Assembly: GCF_901709675.1 (NCBI RefSeq)
Contig: NC_051093.1
Coordinates: 806,001-870,000 of the forward strand
Length of the DNA: 64,000 nucleotides
DNA from: Syngnathus acus
Lineage: Eukaryota > Chordata > Actinopteri > Syngnathiformes > Syngnathidae
Direction: 5' to 3'
The position numbers and the translations under genes are program-made. Positions 13,501-25,500 of the stretch are shown in pieces (the stretch's first letter is position 1; every line of letters starts with the position of its first letter). The notes under the pieces are model-generated. The model ran no database searches and had not been told where the DNA came from. It saw nothing but the letters and a program-made list of their open reading frames with translations.

Positions 13501-16500
13501 TCTCGCCGAGCCAGACACTTAAAGACACTACAGCCTTTCTTGTGCCTTTGCCACAATGAGACTATTGTACCTGAGGGAGGTGGAGAAACACGCACACGCG
13601 CGCACACGCACACAGTCGTTCTAGCTTACTCGGTGCAAAGATCCAAAAATCTGTTGACAGATAGAAATGAGGCCTGTAGCGGCCCTACCTCCCACTCATT
13701 CCCGAGTCTACTGAGGCAATAATAAAGTGTCTTCTTTCTCTCCTGGTTCCTCTTGGCGCACCTTTCCCTCATCTTTTCCCTCCATTTGTTTGATCTCCTT
13801 GCAGTCTCGCAGTCCAGAGAGTTTGTTTTGCAAGCCTGGCTTTTAGGTAACATATCAGGCGCTTGATTTGTTTTGTTTTGTTTGAAGTAGTCGTGATGTG
13901 CGCTGTGGTGACGTGAAGTGCATGTAGCATTTTGTGATTTTTCCTGAATTGAGGACAAAACGGACTTGCGCCTTCAATGCGGTAGCAGAAACGTGTGGTC
14001 ACCATTTTCTGGCAGCCCAAGGCTAAAGCGCTCTGCTTTACCAAGCCTTATATGCAAAATTTAATCTCTCTGGGAGTAATGTAGCGGCGGTGCAAAGTGC
14101 TGGACAGCTCGTTCCACTGGTTGCAATTGTCGTCCGTCCCAAGCTTTTTGCAAGTTTCCTCATTTGCAGCAGTTTGCTGGTGTCCTGATCCCCCATTCAG
14201 CCTCCAATGGGAGGTGACTGACACTCTTCTCTGGTCTCTTTTGTTTCAGGCTCAGCGGTGCACAAGATGGTCTTTCTCATGGCGCTGATGGCGCTCGTTG
14301 TCATCCTTGTCAGTCCCGAGGACATTGCCGAATGCCCAAAGGGCTGCTCTTGCTCCACGCCGGAATCCATCTTGTGTTTCCAGAGACGTTCGGCCACCTT
14401 TCCGCAGGGAGTGCCCCCTTTGACGAGGAGCCTCTACCTTTTTTCCAACGGCATCGAGGGCTTATCCGCAGAGGACTTTGACGGTCTGGAGAACTTGGAA
14501 ATGCTGGACATAAGCCAAAACAAACTGACCCAACTTCCCGACGGGGTCTTCCTCCCGCTGACCTCTTTGAAAAACTTGGACTTGTCATCCAACCAAATCA
14601 GCCGCATTTCCGAGCACTGCTTCCGAGCTACGGTACTCCTCGAGCGCCTCTATTTGTATGCCAATCATATCGAGAACATCCACCCCGCTGCTTTTAGTGG
14701 CTTGGATAACTTGCTGGAGCTAAAATTGCAAGGCAACAGGCTGACGTCTTTGCCTGTTCTGGTGATGCCCCGGCTGCTGCTGCTGGATCTGCGTTTCAAC
14801 GCCATAACTATGATAGGCCCCTCTGACATCCAAACGCCCAATCTCGAGTCACTCAAATTAGGCGGCGTGGGACTGAATGACCTGAATTCGGAGCTGATTG
14901 GCAGTCTGAGGAACCTGCACGAGCTGGACGTCTCAAGCAACCAACTGAGGGTTCTGCCACCAATCCTGAAAGAAATTCGAGGGCTGATTTACCTCAGCCT
15001 GGCTGGCAATCCCATGGGCCCTCTTCATTTTCAGGACCTGAGGAACCTCCAAGAACTGAAGGAGTTGGACATCAGCAGCCTGAGTCTGCAAGGGCTCCCG
15101 GCCGAGTTTGGTCAGCTATTCCCTCACCTTACGAAGTTGACCGTGGCAGAGAACCCCTTCAACTGCTTGTGTAGCTTAGCCTGGCTCCCAAGCTGGCTGC
15201 AAGCCCAAAGCATTACGCTGGAAAGAACAGAGGAGACCCGTTGCCACTTTCCCCCAATCAATGCTGGCAAGGTTGTAGAGAGACTGGAGCACCGAGATTT
15301 TGGCTGCCCTACCACGACGACGCAAACTGTGACCCCAGCCAGAACTACGAGCGCCGTTCCTGTCGCGACCTTGGCCAGTGTTACGACAGCTATTCCGATG
15401 CACGAGGCTAACCATAACGACGACACAAACCAAGACAATCTCTTTCCGCCAGTTCCTGCGTCCCCAAGCAGCAGCAGCCGCATTGTGGAGTCCGGCAAGG
15501 AACAGCACTTCTGCTCCTCTCACACCTGCCTGAATGGTGGCACTTGTCGTCTGGACCACTCCGGTCAAGTGGAGTGTAGCTGTCCTCTCGGCACCTCTGG
15601 GTTTTATTGCCAAGTACAAAATCAGCATCCCTCCTCACCCCGCATGACAACAGTCATGCCAAACGCGCCAGCGCTAAGTTGGCGCCAGGCAACGTCCACC
15701 TCCATCCTGCTGGATCTTCATCGCTACATTGAAACACGGCCGTACATCCGCGGCATCCGCCTCACCTACCGCAATCTCTCTGGGCCGGACCGCAGACCCA
15801 TGCAACTCAGCCTGCCTGCATCGTATCCGGAATACAGACTCCGAGGCCTGAAGCCTAACTGCACATACGCCATTTGCGCCAGTCCGCTGGGGGCCCCGAA
15901 TGGCATCGAGAGTGTCTGCACTCAGGCGCATACGGCCGATGAGAAAAACGCCAGCGTCAGCGGGGCACAAACGGTGAACAAGAAGATGACCGCCATGTTG
16001 GTGCCCTCCATGGCCATCTTGCTTCTGCTGGTGCTGATAGCAATCGCCGTGGGAGTGGTTTGCTTTGTCCGCAAGAAGAGGGCCAAAGGCCACCTGGACC
16101 TGCAGCGCGAGCCCTCTCAGCCGGAGCTGGATGGTGTCAACGGGGCGCTGCCTCAGAAACAAGCGCAACTCCCCATCCCCGAACCCGCTGTTCAAAACAG
16201 CAATCTGGAATATGAAGTGCTGCTGCTACAGGATCACTGCATATCAAGTCAAAACTTTTCATCACACAAGCCTTCCAACTTTTGATATCTGGGTCAGAGT
16301 GAAAAAGGAAAACGAAAGAAAGCTCTGCTCCGCATCGGCTAATGCAGAGAGCAGTCTGTCGCCATTTTAGACCTACTGTGCGTCGTCACCTCGTGACAAA
16401 TGGTGACAGATTGGAATCTTTGAAGATTAGAAATGGTTTGGTGCCAGCATGGGCAATCAAGGAGCTTGTTGGCCCCCGCAGTGTCAGACAGTCTAAGTCG

Positions 16501-19500
16501 ATGCGAGTCTGCAAATACGCAAACTAAATCCCCTTTTGCACCATTTGGACGCACGGGCCGTCACAAAAGGGGGCAAGTCATCGGGATTATGAGCAGGGAC
16601 AAGAAAGCTGTTGACTGACCAAACGCCTTATGCAGCATAGCACTTGCCTCAGTTACATTAAACACAGATGAGAATTACACACAGTGACTATTTATTATTT
16701 ATTGTCCCTATAAGGGAACTGCAGGGTTTACCATGTACAAGATGAGTGCCTTTGAATAAAAGTAGGCATGCATCATTGTGCACCCAACGTGAATTAATAA
16801 GCAGACTGTCGTTTAGATGGGGACTTGCAAAATGGTGTGGAGGGCAAGCACAAACTCACTGTGAGTATGATGATGCTTGTGTGTGCAGATGTGCAGGGGG
16901 ACAGATCTGTCAACATCCGTCATGTCGGGACTTGCGCTCGGCAGCCAAGCCCTCTTTCTATTCCATGGTTCATTGCATGACAGACTCCTCTATCAACACA
17001 TCGACCAATGTCTTGCATATTCAGTGCGGCAATTGAAAGAACTCATTGACCAAAACTAAGCAATATAACTGGAATATGTTTCTGTCAAACAGAAATCCTT
17101 GAAAATCAGAAATATTGTCAATGTGATTGTAAATTACATTTTCCCTGTTTATTTTGGAAAATGCCTTGTTAATATTGTTGTTCTTTTTATTATTATTGCG
17201 GGAGCTCATTTGTACAACTGGAGATTAAATGAACATGCAAACAAAAACATTTGTGGTGGTGTTGTTGAGCTGGACATACACGTTGACCTCATTCAGGAGA
17301 AGACGACATTTTCAGCCAAAAGCTAAATGCTAATTCTAAAAAATGACAAACCGCTACTGCACCTTGTGTCTGTGGATATGAAATGCTAATACTAAAAACA
17401 ACATGGCGCCTCTTGCTGTTTAAATCGTTGTTGTTGCACTTAAAAGCAAATCAAGACCCAAACAATGTTAGGGCAGTGTGAAGACAACGCTCCGTGCCCG
17501 TCCGTTGCGGTTTCGGTCAGGTCCTGTATGTGTCTGGAGCGCATGTTTTACACTCGAGGAGACTGTCAAAACAAACCGAGGACTGGGAATGGTGATGCAA
17601 AAAAAAAACAAAGCTAACAACAACATAACGCGCTTCAACGTGTAGTATGTCTAAACTGTTCCCAAAACTCGAGCCAGACCCAAGCATAATGTCAATAAAA
17701 TATATCACATTTTTTTCTTTGTTTACATTTTTAACAAGTTCCAATGAGGACGCTATCATAATCAACAAATAAGTCAATTATTAACGATCAATGAACCAAT
17801 TCATTCCTCCAGATAGGCACTATTCAAAATCAACTTGACTGAGACTATTTGCGAGCGATTTCAGTGTACTAACAAGATCTTGATGCTCCCTATTGGTCAA
17901 AAGCAGACTCAAGCTTTGCGTCTGACTCACTTTTTTTTTTTAAAAACACGAGACACGCTGACCACCTAGCCATTTGTTTTAAGACTGTGACGCTGGCAGG
18001 GAATCAAAACAGCATGCACGCACACCTACAAAGAAATAAACTGGCCCATTGAACACAACTTCATATTTTGATGCAAAACACAAAGAAATGACAAACTGGT
18101 TACACGGGAAAAGTTGTATTTTGTGCATAGCAAGCCAGGAAGTGCCCAAGGAAAACATTCATAACACCGTGTGGCTGCATGCTAATAAACACAAAAAGGG
18201 CCTCAAAAGAGTAGAATCGCTGAGTCGGGAGGGTTTATAAAAAAAAAAAAAAAATGTTAAAAAGAAGGGGGGGGGGGGGGGGGGGAACCCGGTACCGTTT
18301 TGTTTTTAGAAGCTGCTTCTCTGGCGCTGTTTGTTGGCGCTTGCCTAGTTTCCACCGCTTGCTCCCCCACTCGCTCTGGCAGAGGGTGGGAGGCAGGCCG
18401 GTCTGGTTGATGTGCGCTACGTCCACACGAACAGCTTGGCTGTTGGAGACTTACCCTTCACGTCGCGTCCACAAGATCAGGGAGGTCCTTTCCAACTTGA
18501 CTTCCACATTTTCATTGAGACGAGAAACTCTACGTGCTGCTGATGACCGCTCTCCATGTGTATTAAAAAACAACATGAGGCTGGCTCCAAAGATTGGAAA
18601 CGAAAGAACAACTAATGACCTTTCTCCCAAAAGAAGTGCACTCAGTCTAAACACAAATGATGACTGTCCGACCATAATGGGAGGCTTAAACTGCGCTCCA
18701 CTGCTAAAGTGACCTTTGAACCCTGGCCTACGAACCCACAACCTGCAGGAAACAAACACCTGTTGGGGGCCAACTGCTGAAAAGACGCGCTAACGTTATC
18801 AGAACCCTGTCAGTGGGAAGGGTCTGCACAGTCACAAATGTCAGAACAGGAAGTGGGCCTTTTTTAATCTGCGCTCTTTAGACCCCTTGCTTTGTTTATG
18901 AAATGTGATTGGTCAAGCCTAAACATGGATGTCGGCACAAAGAGATCCTCAAAAGGAGCCATGGAGACTATCATTTTGAGTGGCCATTCTAGACAGGTGT
19001 ACGCTTCCAACTGTTTTGCTAAACAAACAGTGACGTTTCTTACGTCATGTTTCAAATTTCACCTCAATGACAGAACTATCCTGTCCAGACCAAACAGCCC
19101 CTTTCACTTTAGCATTAGCATGAATGTGATGGGTAGGCGGCATACAAGAGCTTGTTTTTCCATTTCCTAAAGCTAGAACCCACTGAGTTCCGTTTGTGTT
19201 CACAATTCACGATTCCAACCGTGAAAATGTAACATAAGCCAATCATTTGTGCAGCTCGAGTGTCACGCGCGCGAGCAAACAAAATTGACTTCTGTGCCAA
19301 ATGTCACTCGCTGTGCCGCAGCGGTGGCAACTTGGCGAGCGTCAGAGTGCGCCCGAGGGCCCGTAGCTTCCCTCGGCCTCGGGGCAGTGCGAAAGCCGCC
19401 ACCGCATTGAACAAACATCAACAGACACTGGGCGACTGCCAGGCAGGCTGACGCCACGTGCCTTGGTGGGTGCCGGCCAGCCCTGGCTGTGGCCTGGAAA

Positions 19501-22500
19501 CGGACGCAGGAGGCCGACCAAATCGTGAGTTGCCATCCCGAGTGGATCCCAGGCGGATCCCAGGCGGCTCAGTGGAAAGTTTGCTCGGAGAAGCTAGTCA
19601 TTGAGCAGGCCCCCAAACTAATGTAGCCAGAACTTCCCGAACGACCGCAAGCTAAATGTAAACTCCGTGCGTAGCAGAAAATAGCATAACTGTGGCGAGC
19701 CAGAAGGGAACCCAGATGATAGTGCACAGTGCATGCGGAGGCCCGAGCCCAAGCGGGGCGGGGTGATTGATGGATCACATAAAAGTCCAGTCACCAAAGA
19801 AGGAAACGACTTAATAGAGACCAGAGAATAAATTGTGCAAAAAATGAGGCACTCTCGATGGAGGATACTTTTCTGAAAAGGAGTAAAGCAGATGGAAGAG
19901 TCGGTGGGGGTGGAGTAGGGGTCTCTCAAGTTCCACCGCTGCATATTTTCCATCTTCAGAGTTAGACTTTAGCCAAAGCAAGTGAAGGTCAGAAGCGGCG
20001 AAGGCTCTGCCAACTCCATCTCAGCAGCTGGGATGCATTCTCTCTTTCCTAATTTCTTTCTTTCTGGCCGTCATCAGCTTTCATCTCGTTATTCTCCTCC
20101 GTTCAATCTGGAAAGGACTTGGCCAGTTTCCCCGTCAGGAGGCGCTCGTGCCTGCACTCGCATGGCCACGTGTCTTCTGAACGTTTTTGCAACTTTTTTT
20201 GCAAAGTGCGCTTGGAGGGCAACGCCTGATATTGAAGGGGGACAAAAATGACGGGAGGGCTACAGAAAACGAGGAGAGCGGCAAAGGGGTCACAGCAATC
20301 TAGCAATCTACCTTTCATTTTCTGTCATTTTCTTGAGAAGTCGGGTGAGGTCGGATCTTGCCCGGTGATAAAGTGCTCGCTGTTCTGACTGTGAAATCAA
20401 TAGGCGCTAAGAAGGCAACGATGGTCAAGATGCGTGGAGACAACACGGGCTTTCTTCACACATGGGCGTCTCTTCTTGCTACTTGTTCAGCAGGCTTATG
20501 TTGTTCCAGTCAGGTACCACTGAAAAGACAGATCCCGTCGGGATATAACCTTCGTCTCTTGAGGAACAAGTGGATGCTTCAAGATTTTCCTGCCTCGTCC
20601 GTGCGTTCAAATGTTTACCTAAGGATCTTTGAGGGAAAGTTTCTCTTAGCCCCCATCTCTTTGAGAGCTGACCTGTACCAACGGCATTCAGTGGAATCCA
20701 GCAGAAAGTGAAAACAGCAGAACACATCCAAACAAAGGAACACAGCACATTTTCAGAGGGTTGCGACAAAAGCATCGCAAAGAAGAACAACGATTCATAC
20801 TCCTGCCTGTCCAGGTCCCGCCTGCATGCATCTTCAAAGACACACTTGGGCTATTATGTTTGTCACGGCAACTGTCAAAAGATGATATACGGTTGGGTCA
20901 GGAATGCAAGCTGGTCTTTACCTGCGAGTCTGAAAGATGTGAAGTGAGTGGGACTGACCATTCTGAATTGCCTGCAGCGATGCGGGCCCGCCACCTCACG
21001 ATTGGGATGCATTAGAAGACACACCTGTGCCCCCAATGCACTCCCGCACACCAAATGATGGAACAAAGAAAGCAAAGCTCGTATCCACATGTTCCAACGG
21101 AGCAGGAGACTCGTGCAAGATGCTTAAAGGATCACAATATCTATAGATATACGTAAATAAAACCTATGAGGCCAACAACCCTTATGTGAAGACCATCTAC
21201 TTTTGCATGGTGCACTGTACCAGAGCTGCAATTTCCCAGTGAGGTTACGGACAAAACACAGCAAGGGCTTGCAGCTTTTCTCTAAGCGCTCGGGCCCCAT
21301 TGCACAAAACATCTGCACAAGTGCCAGCTGACTAATTGACCTCACTGAAATAACGTAGAGTTGACGTTAGAGCAGAACAATCGACAGAGCCCCCTCAGCT
21401 GGAGTCCCAACCCCGAGGGTCCTCACCCTTTTCTTCTCTTCTTGCACTGCTAAATTGTTTTGCACAATGGGCAAATTATTTCCTGGCCACCGCAAGATGC
21501 TGAACTCTCCCGCTGTCTGCAGTTCCAAGAGCATTTGAATCTGCTTAGGGTCAAGTGCACTTGCGGTGGACATCGAAGCATGAGGGGTCCCATGCAGGTG
21601 CAGGGCAGCTTTTGTTGTTATAACGTATTCCTGACCAATGAGGGAAATGGGACAGGCAGCAGCAATCTGGCTTCAGCCCTTATCTTGCTTGCATTTAAAT
21701 ACACAGGAAAAAAAACAATGACTCACTTTACGACATGCTCATCGCAAACAGAAGTCACGTTCGCACTCAATTCCTGGCAAAACAGCGAGATGCCATTCAT
21801 TCGCGTGACAGACAGAACTTGCCCAAGCGGGCCTTTGCCATGTCCAAAATGACACAGCCGCGGCAGCTTTACACATTCAGAAAAGCAGATGTGCGACAAT
21901 GGCCGGGAAACGTCTACGACGTTTATAGCACCACGGACCGGATTACTGTCAGCCAATAATTTCATGGACTGGTGTTTGATAATGTCACGATTTTTGCAAA
22001 GAAAACTTCTAAAAACAATGCATCAATCAAAAAATAGCATCAATAAATCAAATAATCACCAGCTGCACATTGTTTATTGAAGTTTTCTTTGCAAAAATCG
22101 TCCGTGTGTGAACTATCCCATTTCGCATAACAGACCAACCACAATCCTAAACATAACCGTACTGTCTTTTCAGCCAATCATATAGCAGAACAACAACGGA
22201 AGTGCGTCACCGCATAAACACTGCCGTCCCAAAACACCCTCCGACCCTTAGTTCCACGGAGGAATTATGTATGCGAACGCCACAGTATAGTATAATAATA
22301 AACGTGAATCCACTGCGTATTCCTATGCAACTTTACCTGCAGCATCCTCATAATATCGCGCCAATATAACATGAGTAATGTTATGCTATGTACACGTCAC
22401 CAAGGTGTAAAATCATGCCTTGATTATTCTTTATTGTGCGGCCCGGTACCAAATGATCTACGGACCGGTACCTGGCACCCACTCGTTTCGAGGACAAACG

Positions 22501-25500
22501 GCAGTCACATGGGAAGTGACATCCATTGGCCAGGGGCAGAGCAAAGCAAAGACGAAAAAGTCAAGACGGGTAAGAAGGACCCATATGAAGTCTCCCTCTC
22601 CCAAAAGTCTCTGCGACTGTTTACTAGCATAACGACTTATTGCTCCTATCCTTTGTCAAGCAGTGGCAATCTGCTCACAGGCGGCGGAGTCAGGCGGAAA
22701 GCATCCACTAATGGGAAACACGCTTGCTTGAAATCATCTTTGTTCTTCCACCTTCCACAGTCTAGAGCAGGGGTGGGCAAACTTTTTGACTTGCGGGCCG
22801 AATTGGGTTCTAAATTTTGACCGGGGGGCCGAACCAGGAGCAGATGGATGTAGTGTTTGTGTGAAGTAATATAAATTGCATAAAAGGTTTTTACTTTTAG
22901 TAGATACTAAAGCATGGATATTAAAAAAAAGTTTTGAAAACAAATGCATTTATTAACAGCATTAAAAAAATATTTCACCAAAAAACTACTATCAGTGATT
23001 CTTATTAAATACGACACTGTTATGATGAATAACATTTTCCATCACTTCAGCGCCTGCAGGTCAGATTTATGAAATAGGTTTATCTAATGAGGCGAAATCA
23101 TATCCAACGGCAAACATTCTGACCAAATACATCATCTTGAAGAATCAGTGAAAGAATACACCTAAATAAAGTAAAAAAAGAAATCAATAGTATTGTTGGT
23201 TTCCCTTTTTTGCTAGTGCATCATAGTCTGGAGTAAAATTTGTTGTGGTAATTCTTAGGATAGAGCCGAGGTGTCGGTCCGTTAACCTAGATCTGTGACG
23301 GGCTTTGTTGACGTTCATGTGGCTGAACGTCTTCTCACACACGTAGGTCGAGCCAAATTGTCCACTCTTTTTTAACATTCGGCACTGTGTCCACCTTTCT
23401 TTTCTTCGGGCCACTCATTTTAATGGAAGGATTCCAGGGGAAGGTTTGTGGGTGGCATTAGCGTAAAACTGTATCTGAAACTCAGCGCGCGAATTACGAT
23501 AATATTGACGTCACAGCCTACACTCGAAATTCGGCACTGATAGATGAAATTACTACGTACTACTGAGTACGCACACGCACTTGTGAGTGTGCACCGAGCT
23601 TTCTGACACGGCTCCCGGGATTAAATGCGCGGGCGGGCGCTTCCCCATCTACTGGGGAAACATAGTAGATGCAGGGAAAATAATAGGGGTGTAAATCGCG
23701 GGTTTTGTCACGATACGATATCATATCGATAGAAAGAACCACGATACGATATTTGCCGATATCTTAAAGCCTGCTGTGATTCATTCACGATACATCACGA
23801 TATAGTGCTCTACGATCGATATAGAACAATATCCTGATTTATAACAATTCATACGCAAAATCAACAAGGTACTGCAAACTCTTTATTTAGGAAATTACAA
23901 GAGTATTGTAGTATACAAAGTGCTTATTTTAACACTGAACATTATCAAATTCCTATAATTTCCTCGTCTTCTTGGACACTAGCCATAGCACCAGCCCAGG
24001 AGCCGCGTAGTTGTCGGCTCCCCTTTCACGTGCCTGCTCTGCTCACAACACAACACGCCGCGCACTGCTCCCGGAAAGAGGAAGCAAGCAACAATGAACT
24101 GGATTTCAAAATAAAGTCGCGTCTAATGTTCAAGGTCAAAAACGGGTGATATAGATCGATGTTTACGTTTAGCATCGATGCCAACAAATCGTAGAGCATT
24201 ATATCGATTAATCGATGTGTATCGATGAATCGTTACACCCCTAGAAAATGACCCCAAAAAAAATTAATACAATTTATTCAGGTTTGGCGGGCCGGATTAA
24301 ACGGCCCCGTGGGCCGGATGTGGCCCGCGGGCCGTAGTTTGCCCATGTCTGCTCTAGAGTGAATTGGTTTGGGAGACTTGATGATTTCAAGTTGTTCCAT
24401 TTTGTGGAAGGTCGCAACAATGTAAACATGCGTATGAGTGTCAACCCTGAGATGAGATTGTAGGCACCGGCGTGACAAGCAAACACGAGCCGGAATAGTT
24501 CTTATTGCCCATTGTGCCCTTCTGGACTAGGACTCCTCCCCCGTGTCGAGGCACGGCATCCATATGCTTTCATGCACACTGCAAGGGCGCGCGTCCCCTG
24601 CCGGCCGGCCTTCCTCGCGTCTTTGTCACAACCATGGGCCACTGAGACATTGGCCTCAAAGGAAAAGCCAAACATGCCAAAATGGAAACACGATGGCCCC
24701 TGACACTGAGGAGGAGACGGCGGCTTCTGTACATGGAACACATCCCAGATGCTAGCACATTGGATTTGAGAAATGGCAAAACAAAATCCATTTTCCCTTA
24801 TGGAATATTGGGGGGTGGGGAACTTGGGCCGTACAGTCTGCAAAACGACGACTGCCACGGAGGAGGTCGGAAGGGACAGCTGAAGAAAGAGATTTGCCAC
24901 GCCCCCTATCTTTTCTTCCGTGGCAAATTCACACCAAAAAGTCTTTCTAATCCCTGAGCGCATACCCGTGGGATGAAAGCTCTGTGAATTCTATTCAACA
25001 TCCCGTGCCAAACACTCTGCATACTTCCATCAAATACAATTCCAGAACTCAGCAAAACTGTTGCAGAAAGACAAGAGACAGAGGCAAGTCCAAAAAAAGA
25101 CGACTTCAAGTGTCTTAAGAACAAATGCACGTCATGTAAACTTCGACATGAAAGTCTGGCTGGACTTTTAGATCTAAAATGGCAGCCCCCAGAAGCTTGT
25201 CCAACTAAATTGCAGACATATGCTCAAAATAATACAAAGTATGGTGGAACCGAGTGGGATTCTCCTGTGAGGACAAGCGCCTTCCTTTACTGTTGCCACC
25301 CAATCGCAAAGCGAAACCTTAAACGAGGAACAGATTACGGCCGTTGGTGTTTGATCTGCCAGAATACGCAGTTTAGGAGTGTGCACGGTGGTCACATCTG
25401 GAAGTTGGCGCAGGGGGATGATGACATTCACCCAACCCGAGGACGGCAATTGCTGCCCTCCCAGCCGTTGATGGGTGACAACAGAAAGGCAAAGATGGCC

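Larger units (their letters stand above)
16762..22759. other. intronic stretch without genes
   Basis: No supportable exon is visible between the vasn 3' region and the second hAT copy. The stretch contains an A-run plus a long G-homopolymer (about 18240-18287) and an imperfect inverted repeat at 21988-22100. Scattered short frames show no family resemblance. Confidence 0.65.
22768..24351 (-). mobile_element. internally deleted hAT element, copy 2, carrying a nested MITE
   Basis: It has the same ends and layout as the copy at 4313. The flanks GTCTAGAG (22760-22767) and CTCTAGAG (24352-24359) match at 7 of 8 bases. The element is interrupted at 23684-24243 by another MITE. Without that insert it is about 1.02 kb, the same length as copy 1, and the two are nearly identical over their whole length. 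Confidence 0.92.

Noticed and set aside
14258-14266. GTG upstream in frame as vasn start
   Set aside because: ATG 14267 has a good context and starts the signal peptide directly; GTG starts are very rare in vertebrates.
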